A DNA stretch of 64,000 bases. It comes from Streptomyces iranensis. Lineage in GTDB: Bacteria > Actinomycetota > Actinomycetes > Streptomycetales > Streptomycetaceae. Positions 42,329 through 49,437 of the stretch are shown here, piece by piece. Each line of letters starts with the position of its first letter. Positions within the stretch are counted from its first letter, which is position 1. Below the pieces are notes generated by a model, which searched no databases, had not been told where the DNA came from, and worked only from the letters and a program-made list of their open reading frames with translations. The DNA is taken from NCBI RefSeq assembly GCF_017874715.1, contig NZ_JAGGLR010000008.1, forward strand, positions 186,001 to 250,000, written 5' to 3'. Both the position numbers and the translations under genes were made by a program.

Positions 42329-42834
42329 CCCCGCACGCCGGGACGATCCGCATCACCGGCCTGACGGCCGAGCACGCCGATGAGGTCCTGGCGATCTACC
42401 AGCTCGGCATCGACGAAGGAAACGCCACCTTCGAGACCGCCGCACCCCGCTGGGAAGCCTTCGACACCGCCAAACTCCCGGACCACCGGCACGTCGCGGT
42501 GGACCACGACGGACGCGTGCTCGGCTGGGTCGCCGCCACGAAGGTGTCCGACCGCTGCGCGTACGCCGGTGTTGTCGAGCACTCCGTCTACGTCCACCCC
42601 GCCGCGCGCGGCCGAGGGGTGGGGCTCGCTCTTCTGGACGCGCTGATCGCCACCACGGAAGCGGCAGGCATCTGGACCATCCAGTCCGGCCTCTTTCCCG
42701 AGAACACCGCCAGCCTCGCTCTGCACCAGCGCGCGGGCTTCCGCGTCATCGGCACCCGCGAACGCATCGGCTGCCACCATGGCGTATGGCGTGACGTCGT
42801 CCTCATCGAGCGCCGGAGCGCGCGGATTTCCTGA
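42325..42834 (+). CDS. arsN: GNAT acetyltransferase, ArsN/phosphinothricin-acetyltransferase type
   Basis: A 169-residue GNAT enzyme. The acetyl-CoA loop is VYVHPAARGRGVGLALLDAL, and the pattern GNATFETAAPRWEAFD at the N-terminus with RIGCHHGVWRDVVLIER near the end matches phosphinothricin acetyltransferases. ArsN1 proteins of ars operons acetylate the natural organoarsenical antibiotic arsinothricin; the operon position (ATGA overlap with arsC) makes that role likely here, though phosphinothricin-type substrates cannot be excluded. It is cytosolic and the last gene of arsR-acr3-arsC-arsN. Confidence 0.85.
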   Translation: MTPHAGTIRITGLTAEHADEVLAIYQLGIDEGNATFETAAPRWEAFDTAKLPDHRHVAVDHDGRVLGWVAATKVSDRCAYAGVVEHSVYVHPAARGRGVGLALLDALIATTEAAGIWTIQSGLFPENTASLALHQRAGFRVIGTRERIGCHHGVWRDVVLIERRSARIS

Positions 42835-42962
42835 CCCGAAGCCAGATGCCGCCTTCGAGTCCGCTCTTCCCGCGGCCGAGGAGCGCGGGCGCGATGCAGG
42901 CGACGTACGGCCGCTCATCGACCGTGTGCCACTCGTCCGTGCCGACCAGCCCGCTGATGTGC
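42803..42962 (-). other. possible small coding remnant
   Basis: Reverse translation from an ATG at 42962 gives MHISGLVGTDEWHTVDERPY and VACIAPALLGRGKSGLEGG, with coding-like codon use, but it overlaps the arsN end and has no family I recognise. It may be the tail of a gene cut by the segmental repeat boundary at about 43023. Confidence 0.3.
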
Positions 42963-43098
42963 ATGGGCCCTCCGGGCAGATCAGGTTCTGGGCAGCTCAG
43001 TCGCGTGCGGCAGCGACTGCCTGGGAGTGAACCGCCGCACCGGCAACGGCCCTGCCCATACCCTGGCAGTGACGAGCTGGACAGAGAGGGGCAAGGCC

Positions 43099-44349
43099 AT
43101 GTCATCTGACGCTACCCCGGACCCGCTTGACCACCCGCTGGTCTTCGGCCAGCGGATGCAAGTCCTCCGTACCCGCCGGGGCATGAGCCGTACCGTCCTC
43201 GCCGGTCTCCTCGGCAAGTCCCCGAGTTGGGTGAAGCAGGTGGAGAACGGCACTCTCCGCACTCCCGCACTCCCCATGATCTTGCGCATCGCCGAGGTGC
43301 TGCGCGTCCGCGACCTTTCCGAGCTCACCGGCGATCAGACCATGCCCGTCGACCTCTTCATCGGCCCGGGTCACGCCAAGCTGCCCGCGGTACGAGCCGC
43401 GATCGAAGCGTTCCCCTTCACCGCCGACCGCGAAGCGCCGTCCCCCGCGCACCTGGGCGCGCGCCTCCAAAGCGCCTGGTCCGCCCGCCACTCCGCACCC
43501 AACCACCGCGAAGTGATCGGCGGCCTTCTGCCGGCCCTCATCCGGGATGCGCAACTCGCCGTACGCCAGGCCGATCGCGCCCCCGAACGGCGGGCAGCTC
43601 AAGCGGTCCTCGCCGAGGTCTACAGCCTCAGCCAGTTCTTCATCGCCTACCAGCCCGACTCCGCGCTCCTCTGGCGCGTTGCCGAACGCGGCATGGTCGC
43701 AGCCCAGGAGAGCGAGGACCCGCACGCCATCGGCATGGCAGCATGGCTCACCGCCCAGGCCCACCGCGACAGCGGCCCCGCCCATTACGACGCGGCCGAC
43801 GCGGTCACCATGGAGACCCTGCGCCACCTCACCCCGCTACTGCCGGACGCGCCGGACACCGTACGCGCGATCACCGGCGCCCTGCAGTTCGAGGCCGGAT
43901 ACACCGCGGCCCGCCGCGGTGACACCGGCGCAGCCTGGGGCTACTGGGACACCGCCCGCGAGATGGCCGAGCGGCTGCCTGCCGACTACTACCACCCCAT
44001 GACCTCGTTCTCCCGAGGCATCATGGGCGCGCACGCGGTCACAGTCGCCGTCGAGCTGCACGCGGGCGGGGAGTCCGTACGGCAGGCGGCGAAGGCGGAC
44101 GCCAAGACGATTCCCTCACGGCCGAGGCGAGCCCGGCACCGGATCGAGGAGGCTCGCGGCTACCACCTGGACGGGCAACCGGAGACCGCGCTGGCGACGC
44201 TGGACAAGGCGTACGAGGCCGCGCCGGAGACGATCCGCTACAACGGCTATGCGCGCCGGATCATCTTGGAAGAGACCGAGTCGAAGTCTCCGGTGCATCG
44301 CCGTCGCGCCGCCGAACTGGCAGTGCGGATCGGCGTATTGGCTGCCTGA
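43099..44349 (+). CDS. XRE-family regulator with TPR-like region, intact copy B
   Basis: A 416-residue regulator. The helix-turn-helix lies at about residues 15-60 (FGQRMQVLRTRRGMSRTVL, LLGKSPSWVKQVENGTLRTP), with the canonical VENG turn. The rest is alpha-helical with TPR-like repeats (LLWRVAERGMVAAQESEDPH, TGAAWGYWDTAREMAERLP, GQPETALATLDKAYEAAP). Such proteins regulate neighbouring genes in response to unknown, possibly peptide, signals. The ATG follows GAGAGGGG. The damaged twin at 35532 has lost 158 bases. The gene runs straight into the methyltransferase relic. Confidence 0.87.
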   Translation: MSSDATPDPLDHPLVFGQRMQVLRTRRGMSRTVLAGLLGKSPSWVKQVENGTLRTPALPMILRIAEVLRVRDLSELTGDQTMPVDLFIGPGHAKLPAVRAAIEAFPFTADREAPSPAHLGARLQSAWSARHSAPNHREVIGGLLPALIRDAQLAVRQADRAPERRAAQAVLAEVYSLSQFFIAYQPDSALLWRVAERGMVAAQESEDPHAIGMAAWLTAQAHRDSGPAHYDAADAVTMETLRHLTPLLPDAPDTVRAITGALQFEAGYTAARRGDTGAAWGYWDTAREMAERLPADYYHPMTSFSRGIMGAHAVTVAVELHAGGESVRQAAKADAKTIPSRPRRARHRIEEARGYHLDGQPETALATLDKAYEAAPETIRYNGYARRIILEETESKSPVHRRRAAELAVRIGVLAA

Positions 44350-44740
44350 CGCAGTACCCCGACCACGGACCCGGTGCGGAGGTCCTCGGTCTGAGCCGTG
44401 GCTCGGCGGTCCTGGAGCTCGGCTGTGGGAAGGGCGGCAACCTCGCGCACGTCGCGACACTCGGAGCGCGGGCCGTGGGCGTGGACCTGTCCCTGGCCGG
44501 CGCGGTGTGGTTCACCGACCCTGCCCGACTGCTGTCGGTGATTCGTGAGCGCCTCCGTCCGGGCGGCGTGCTCGCCTTCTCCCAGCGCCCGCCTGTCGAG
44601 GGCTGCTACGGCTGTCAGGCGAGATCCTGCGCGAGCACGGGTTCACCGGAGCGACCGCGCAAGTGCTGCCCGCGCCAGTCGGCCCCCGGAAGGTCGGCAC
44701 CCTGCTGATCCGCGCCACGAGGGGCCCTGCGACTCTCTGA
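44350..44740 (+). pseudogene. methyltransferase relic, copy B
   Basis: It matches 37966-38550 of the intact gene. It starts in the middle (ACGCAGTACCCCGACCAC), lacking the first 28 codons, keeps motif I (LELGCGKGGNLAHVATL), then misses 120 bases (in frame) and later 76 bases (frame lost). The end reads ATAQVLPAPVGPRKVGTLLI in a shifted frame. No start codon of its own is likely. It is non-functional. Confidence 0.88.
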
Positions 44741-44821
44741 CCTGCTGCGCGGTAGGTGCGTGCCCCGGGCGGGGCCCCAACCTGCGACACCGTCTGGCGC
44801 CGTCGATGTCAGCCGGTGATG

Positions 44822-45112
44822 TCATTTCGAAGGGCGCTCGTGCGGCAGAGCGTCGCGTACGAACTGAGTACGCCGCTCGTCAGAGGCTCCCATGGCGTGG
44901 AAGTTCCGTCGTGCTTCGGTGAGGCTCAGCCCGCGGTTGGGGCCACCTCGAACCTCGTCAGCGTCGTGATCGTCCTGCCCGTCGTCCTCCCAGAAGCAGA
45001 CGGGACAGATCTCGTAGTTGCCGCGCTCGTCGAGCGTCACGAATCCGCAGCAGGGACAGGAGTAGGGACCGTTCTCGGCCTTCCCACGGATGTTGACGAA
45101 CGGAGTGACCAC
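44822..45112 (-). CDS. CPCC-family cysteine-rich protein
   Basis: About 96 residues with the CPCC domain: GPYSCPCCGFVTLDERGNYE, then ICPVCFWEDDGQDDHDADE, VRGGPNRGLSLTEARRNF. Two CxxC pairs form a presumed zinc-binding treble-clef-like unit. The family is widespread and often found near polymorphic-toxin or immunity loci; the function is unknown. The start is uncertain: GTG 45112 is used because upstream sequence enters the repeat region, but an ATG at 45298 is in frame. The gene is not present in copy A, so it arrived or was retained separately. Confidence 0.75.
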   Translation of the reverse strand: MVTPFVNIRGKAENGPYSCPCCGFVTLDERGNYEICPVCFWEDDGQDDHDADEVRGGPNRGLSLTEARRNFHAMGASDERRTQFVRDALPHERPSK

Positions 45113-45254
45113 GACGGCATCTTGCCTTGCTGCGCCGCCGAGCGCGACACCGCGACACCATGGATACGAACTACGGTGCGCCCGGTCCTCGACGCGCTCG
45201 TGCGAGGTCACCAGCTCAGCGAGTAGTCGGACGGCGCCCAGAAGGGCGGCGCGC

Positions 45255-45291
45255 AGAAGGGCGGGACCCGGTGAGTGGGTCCCGCTCTTCT
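45255..45291. terminator. terminator, copy B
   Basis: AGAAGGGCGGGACCC (45255-45269) pairs with GGGTCCCGCTCTTCT (45277-45291) at 14 of 15 positions with a 7-base loop. It is the counterpart of 38572-38601, retained though both flanking genes are damaged. Confidence 0.82.
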
Positions 45292-45440
45292 CGGTCATCG
45301 TGTGGGCGGCTTGCCCGGGGTCTTTGGGGCGGTCGACTTCAGATTCAGGGTGGAGGCGTGCGCGTTGCGGATGCCGCCACCGTCGTTGACGACTCCGCCG
45401 CCGAAGCCCGTTGCGGTGTTCGCCCGCTGCCCGTGGAGAC
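45292..45440 (-). pseudogene. beta-helix protein relic, copy B
   Basis: Pieces match the start, middle and other parts of 38600-39250: TCATCGTG-GGGCGGC, then GTCGACTTCAG-TTCAGGGTGG and GTTGCGGATGCCGCCACC, joined by deletions. Fewer than 150 of about 1050 bases remain and no signal peptide or reading frame survives. Confidence 0.75.
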
Positions 45441-45462
45441 GTGGGTGTCTCTGCCGGACGGC

Positions 45463-46248
45463 TCAGGCCTGTCGGCCCCAGTCCAGGCGGTCGGCCAGGC
45501 CGGCGGCGGTGAAGGCGGCTTCCAGTTCGTCGCGGCCCTCGGTGAAGTGGGCCCAGCTGTCGTAGTGGACCGGAACGACGCGGCGGGTGCCGAGGATCTG
45601 GGTGGCCTCGGCGGCCTGGGCGCTGTCCAGGACGATCAGTGCGCCGTCGAAGAGCATGGGGATGCGGGGGGCTCCGGCGAAGAGGATGGCGGTGTCCACC
45701 GGGGCGAACCGCCCGGCGATCTGCTCGACCGCGTCGAGCGAGGCGTTGTCGCCGCTGACGTAGACCGTGGGCAGGCCCGCCCCGGTGAGGATGAAGCCGA
45801 CGACCTGGCCGGTGACCGGTTCGATCTCCGCGTGTGTCCCGGGTCCATGGATGGCGGGCACGCCGGTCACGGTCACGGTGCCGCCGTGGGGGCGCTTCAG
45901 CTCGATGGACTCCCAGTCGGCCAGGCCCTTGGCCTTCTCTCCGAGGCGTTGTCCGCCACCGGGGGTGGTGAGGGTGAGCGGGACGTCGGCGAGCAGGGCC
46001 CGGCCGGAGGTGTCGAGGTTGTCGGGGTGTTCGTCGTGCGAGAGCAGGACCACGTCGATGGGGCCGAGATCGGCCGGGGTGGCGGTGGAGGGGGCGGTCT
46101 TGGTCAAGGTGCGGCCGGGCCGCCCGTAGTCGCCGGGGTCGTCGAAGGTCGGGTCGGTCAGGAACCGCAGGCCGCCGTACTCGAAAAGGGCGGTCGGGCC
46201 GCCGAGGGTCCGGACCGGGAACTGGCCGGTTGCGTGGAGAGCGGTCAC
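45463..46248 (-). CDS. MBL-fold metal-dependent hydrolase
   Basis: A 261-residue protein of the UlaG/UPF0173-like metallo-beta-lactamase fold. It opens TALFEYGGLRFLTDPTFDDPG, and the metal motif is LLSHDEHPDNLD, a variant of HxHxDH in which Glu replaces the second position pattern; later PAIHGPG and the VYVSGDNAS block supply further ligands. Members hydrolyse esters, lactones or phosphodiesters. The GTG at 46248 is the most family-like start. It is divergent from a CGNR regulator with shared inverted and direct repeats between them, so it is probably controlled by it. Confidence 0.82.
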   Translation of the reverse strand: MTALHATGQFPVRTLGGPTALFEYGGLRFLTDPTFDDPGDYGRPGRTLTKTAPSTATPADLGPIDVVLLSHDEHPDNLDTSGRALLADVPLTLTTPGGGQRLGEKAKGLADWESIELKRPHGGTVTVTGVPAIHGPGTHAEIEPVTGQVVGFILTGAGLPTVYVSGDNASLDAVEQIAGRFAPVDTAILFAGAPRIPMLFDGALIVLDSAQAAEATQILGTRRVVPVHYDSWAHFTEGRDELEAAFTAAGLADRLDWGRQA

Positions 46249-46259
46249 GAGAAACAACA

Positions 46260-46314
46260 CCTCACGGATGTAATCGATTGAACCGTGAGGTGACTGTAGG
46301 CACTTCTCACGGAT
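46260..46314. promoter_or_regulatory. operator repeats between MBL hydrolase and CGNR genes
   Basis: CCTCACGG (46260-46267) and CCGTGAGG (46283-46290) form a perfect 8-bp inverted repeat, and CTCACGGAT recurs directly at 46261-46269 and 46306-46314. Three half-sites in the divergent promoter suggest cooperative regulator binding. Confidence 0.65.
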
Positions 46315-46354
46315 ACATGCAAGCCGTACCATGAGAGTCATGAAGGAGTCCGTG

Positions 46355-46936
46355 ATGGAAGAACCGGCCCTGCCGCCCGCGACGGGCGAGGAAGAGCACC
46401 TCTCCCTTGCCCTCGCCAACAGCGCCATTGCCATGGCCGGCGGGCGTACGGCCGATCTCCTGGGGACTCCCGCGCAGGTCAACCACTGGCTGACGGAGCG
46501 CGGTCTCGCCCCGGTCGACGCCGGCATGATGGAAATGTGCGCGACGCAGGTGCGCTCGCTCCGCGAACAGGTCAGGTCGCTGTTCGCCTCCCGCGCCGCA
46601 GGGCTCCCCGCCCTCCCCGCCGCTGTCACGGCCATCAACGACGCGATGACCCGCGTTCCCACGGCCCCGCTTCTGCGATGGGACGACAAGACCGGTCCCT
46701 ACCGCACAACTCCCCACCCCACCACCGAGATCGTCGACCACGCTCTGGCAGCCGTCGCCGCCGACGCGGCCGACCTCCTCACCGGCCCGGACGCCGAACG
46801 CCTCACCGCGTGCGGCTCCACCCCCTGCAACCGCTACCTGCTCCGCCACGGCCGCCGCCACTGGTGCTCCACCCGCTGCGGCGACCGCGCCCGCGCCGCC
46901 CGCGCCTACGCCCGCCGCACCCAGTCCGGGACGTGA
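46355..46936 (+). CDS. ABATE/CGNR zinc-finger regulator
   Basis: A 193-residue protein of the stress-linked ABATE plus CGNR type. The N-terminal helical domain includes EEHLSLALANSAIAMAGGR and VRSLREQVRSLFASRAAG; the C-terminal zinc finger is LTACGSTPCNRYLLRHGRR, then HWCSTRCGDRARAARAYAR. It is thought to bind DNA and regulate the adjacent gene. ATG 46355 is chosen because AGGAG lies six bases upstream; two earlier in-frame ATGs exist. It is divergent from the MBL hydrolase. Confidence 0.88.
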   Translation: MEEPALPPATGEEEHLSLALANSAIAMAGGRTADLLGTPAQVNHWLTERGLAPVDAGMMEMCATQVRSLREQVRSLFASRAAGLPALPAAVTAINDAMTRVPTAPLLRWDDKTGPYRTTPHPTTEIVDHALAAVAADAADLLTGPDAERLTACGSTPCNRYLLRHGRRHWCSTRCGDRARAARAYARRTQSGT

Positions 46937-47186
46937 GTCTCGGCGGCGTCCTTCGCTGTCGGCGCCCGGGGTTCTGACGGGTCGTCGCTGGCCGGAGGGA
47001 CCTTGTGGGGGCTGTCCCTCCTGCGAGCCACACGCGGGTGACCGCCGTGTGGGGACGACTCCAGGACGTGAGATACGTAGCGTTCGAGGCGGCCGCGACG
47101 ATGATTCGGGCTTGCCCGGCGGCCCCGGGAAGCTCAAGTCGACGGCCGAACCGAGTGGTTTTGGGACCTCGCGTCTTGCCTTGATG
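46937..47186. other. intergenic region, no recognisable gene
   Basis: The frames here lack family-like sequence. Its right part leads into the TetR operator. Confidence 0.5.
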
Positions 47187-47199
47187 GTCACTTAGTGAC
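47187..47199. promoter_or_regulatory. TetR operator candidate
   Basis: GTCAC-TTA-GTGAC is a perfect short palindrome 39 bases upstream of the TetR start, in a locally AT-richer stretch. Autoregulation is likely. Confidence 0.6.
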
Positions 47200-47238
47200 A
47201 TTCTGTCGTTCGGAGACACCGAGAGGAGAGGAGGTGCC

Positions 47239-47901
47239 ATGGCCACGACGCAGAGGCGCGACGGAGGGGGGATGAGTGAGCGGCGGCGTGCGCGATTGCG
47301 GCTGGAGATCTCTCGGGAGGCGGCGCGTCTGTTCTGGGAGCAGGGAGTGACCGCCACGAGCGGCGATCAGATCGCGGAGGCCGTGGGCCTGTCCACGCGC
47401 ACCATCTGGCGGCACTTCCGCAGTAAGGAGAGCTGTGCCGAGCCGATCGTCATGCAGGGCGTCGTCACCCTGATCAGCGTGTTGCGCGGCTGGCCCCGGC
47501 GGAGCTCCCTCGAGGACCATCTGGCCACGGAACTGGGCAGGTTCCGTCACGAGGAGCCGCCCGTCGATCGTGCCGACGAGATGCTCGGGATGAAGATGAT
47601 CCGGCTCGCCGACACCGAGCCGGCGCTCCGCACGGCGTGGCTGATGGCCTGCGATCAGACGGAACGAGAGCTGTGCGCGATCATCGCCGACTGTCTTGAG
47701 CGCCCGGCCGGTGATCTGGAGGTGCGGCAGCACGCGGCGGCCGCCGCCGCGGTCGTGCGGGTCGTCGAAGAGCACATCGGCGCCGTCGTCCTCGCCGGCG
47801 CGGACGCCACGGAGTTCACCGACGTGGTGGCCGTCTCCCGGCGTTTCGCCCATGCGATCCGCACGGCCACCGGCGGAGTCGTCGGCGACGCCGTCGCCTG
47901 A
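47239..47901 (+). CDS. TetR-family regulator
   Basis: A 220-residue regulator. The helix-turn-helix is EAARLFWEQGVTATSGDQIA, then EAVGLSTRTIWRHFRSKES, followed by a helical effector domain. Ribosome site GAGGAGG is directly before the ATG. An operator-like palindrome lies upstream. No divergent target is adjacent; the next genes, DUF3159 and GPP34, are 147 bases downstream in the same direction and could be targets. The effector is unknown. Confidence 0.9.
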   Translation: MATTQRRDGGGMSERRRARLRLEISREAARLFWEQGVTATSGDQIAEAVGLSTRTIWRHFRSKESCAEPIVMQGVVTLISVLRGWPRRSSLEDHLATELGRFRHEEPPVDRADEMLGMKMIRLADTEPALRTAWLMACDQTERELCAIIADCLERPAGDLEVRQHAAAAAAVVRVVEEHIGAVVLAGADATEFTDVVAVSRRFAHAIRTATGGVVGDAVA

Positions 47902-48048
47902 CGTCCACCTCGCGGCCGGCCGTTTCCTCGCCCGCCATCCGCGCGGCCGGGGATGCACCGAGCGGCCGGTGTCCCAGGAGCACCAGCCTCCGTAAGCCGG
48001 TGCGGACGCAGCAGTACAGACCAATGCCTACCTGGTGAGTGATCTCGT

Positions 48049-48750
48049 ATGACTGAACCTCAGCCCCTACGCCGAGCCGACCCGGCGCCCGGTCCGCACG
48101 CGCCGGGCAGGCCCCCGGGAGGCCAGGCGAAGCAGACGCCGCTGGAGCAGATGGGCGGTACCACGGGCCTGGTGTACATGATGCTGCCGGTCGCGGCCTT
48201 CGTGCTCGCCAACGCCTCCTACGGGCTGACCGCCGCCATCTGCACCGCCGTCGGCGTCTCCCTGGCCATCTCCGTGCTGCGCCTGGTGCGCAAGGAATCG
48301 ATTCAGCCCGCGCTCTCCGGCCTGTTCGGCGTCGCCGTCGCCTCGTTCGTCGCCTGGAAGACGGGATCGGCCAAGGGCTTCTTCCTGACGGGCATCTGGA
48401 GCAACCTCGCACTCGGCGTGCTCTTCCTGCTCTCGGTCCTCGTACGCCGCCCGCTGGCCGGAATCGTCTGGGGCTCGCTCAACGGCACCGGCACCGCCTG
48501 GCTCAAGGACAAGCCCTCGCGCCACTACTACGACATCGCCACCCTCACCCTGGTGGGCGTCTTCGCCGCCCGGGTCGCCGTACAGCAGTGGCTCTACGAG
48601 AAGGACGCCACCGGCTGGCTCGCCGTCACCAAGATCGCGATGGGCTACCCCCTGCTCGCCCTGGCCTTCCTGGTCGTGCTGTGGGCGGGCCGCCGCTCGG
48701 GCAAGCGACTCAAGACCCTGGCCGGACCGCGACCCGCACGATCGGCCTGA
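48049..48750 (+). CDS. DUF3159 family membrane protein
   Basis: A 233-residue membrane protein. After a hydrophilic Pro-rich start, LEQMGGTTGLVYMMLPVAAF is the family signature, then five to six helices (AVGVSLAISVLRLV, TGIWSNLALGVLFLLSVLV, LPL-type last helix LALAFLVVLWAGRR). DUF3159 proteins are common in actinobacteria, with no known function; the fold suggests a transporter-like or structural membrane protein. It is followed 33 bases later by the GPP34 gene, so the two may form an operon. Confidence 0.88.
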   Translation: MTEPQPLRRADPAPGPHAPGRPPGGQAKQTPLEQMGGTTGLVYMMLPVAAFVLANASYGLTAAICTAVGVSLAISVLRLVRKESIQPALSGLFGVAVASFVAWKTGSAKGFFLTGIWSNLALGVLFLLSVLVRRPLAGIVWGSLNGTGTAWLKDKPSRHYYDIATLTLVGVFAARVAVQQWLYEKDATGWLAVTKIAMGYPLLALAFLVVLWAGRRSGKRLKTLAGPRPARSA

Positions 48751-48783
48751 CCGACGACCCCTGTTGGAGCCCTGAGGAGAGAA

Positions 48784-49437
48784 ATGGACCAGTCCCTGCC
48801 CCAGAGCCTGTTCCTGCTCTGCTACACCGTGGACAAGGAGAAGTTCGAACTCACCAATCTCCAGGGCCGCGGCCAGCTGCTGCGCGCCGCGGCACTGACC
48901 GTGCTGACCCTCGACGGGCTGCTCAGCGCCGCGGGAAAGAAGGTCGTCCGGCTGCCCGCCGAGCCGCCGAGCGACCCCTTCTTGGCCGAGGTATGGCGCG
49001 ACGTACCCGCGGAGAAGCCCAAGAGCTGGCTTCCGCTCGTCCACAACAAGGCGCACACCGCCGAAAAGCCCATCCGCGAGCAGCTTGCCGCGACGGGTGT
49101 GGTCACGGTCCGGCACGAGAGGCGGCTGGGGCTGCTCGCCGTCGACCGGGTCTCCGTCAACGATCCGCGGCGGGTGCTCGCCCTCCAGGAGAGGGTGCGC
49201 GCCGCCGTGCTCCGCGGGTCCGATCCGGCAGCGGTCCCGATGGAGGAGCTGACCATGGCCGTGTTCGCGGTCGAGGCCGAGGTGACCAGTGTGTTCTCCG
49301 GTAAGGAACGCCGTGAGCACGAGCAGGCGCTCAAGGCCCTCGCCGCACGTTTCGACGACGCCGTGCCCGGTCTGCGCAAGGCGCTGCGCGACTCGTACCT
49401 GTCGAGCAGGGACGTCGGAGGCGGCTGGGGCGCATGA
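48784..49437 (+). CDS. GPP34 (GOLPH3-like) family protein
   Basis: A 217-residue GPP34-domain protein. It starts LPQSLFLLCYTVDKEKFEL and has QLLRAAALTVLTLDGLLSAA, followed by the long helical core and VEAEVTSVFSGKERREHEQA. Eukaryotic GOLPH3 binds phosphatidylinositol 4-phosphate and retains Golgi enzymes; bacterial members are abundant in Streptomyces but uncharacterised. No membrane helix is present, so it is a cytosolic or peripheral protein. Its stop overlaps the start of the acyltransferase-like gene (ATGA), which suggests the two proteins act together. Confidence 0.88.
   Translation: MDQSLPQSLFLLCYTVDKEKFELTNLQGRGQLLRAAALTVLTLDGLLSAAGKKVVRLPAEPPSDPFLAEVWRDVPAEKPKSWLPLVHNKAHTAEKPIREQLAATGVVTVRHERRLGLLAVDRVSVNDPRRVLALQERVRAAVLRGSDPAAVPMEELTMAVFAVEAEVTSVFSGKERREHEQALKALAARFDDAVPGLRKALRDSYLSSRDVGGGWGA

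Larger units (their letters stand above)
43023..45440. repeat. segmental direct repeat, copy B (reduced)
   Basis: It corresponds to 35455-39681. The XRE gene is complete, but 1.35 kb after it is missing, two further deletions (120 and 76 bases) hit the methyltransferase, a CPCC gene lies before the terminator, and only pieces of the beta-helix gene remain. Confidence 0.88.

Noticed and set aside
44756..45226. Forward frame overlapping the CPCC gene
   Set aside because: The CxxC-rich reverse frame has clear family motifs; the forward frame is its shadow.
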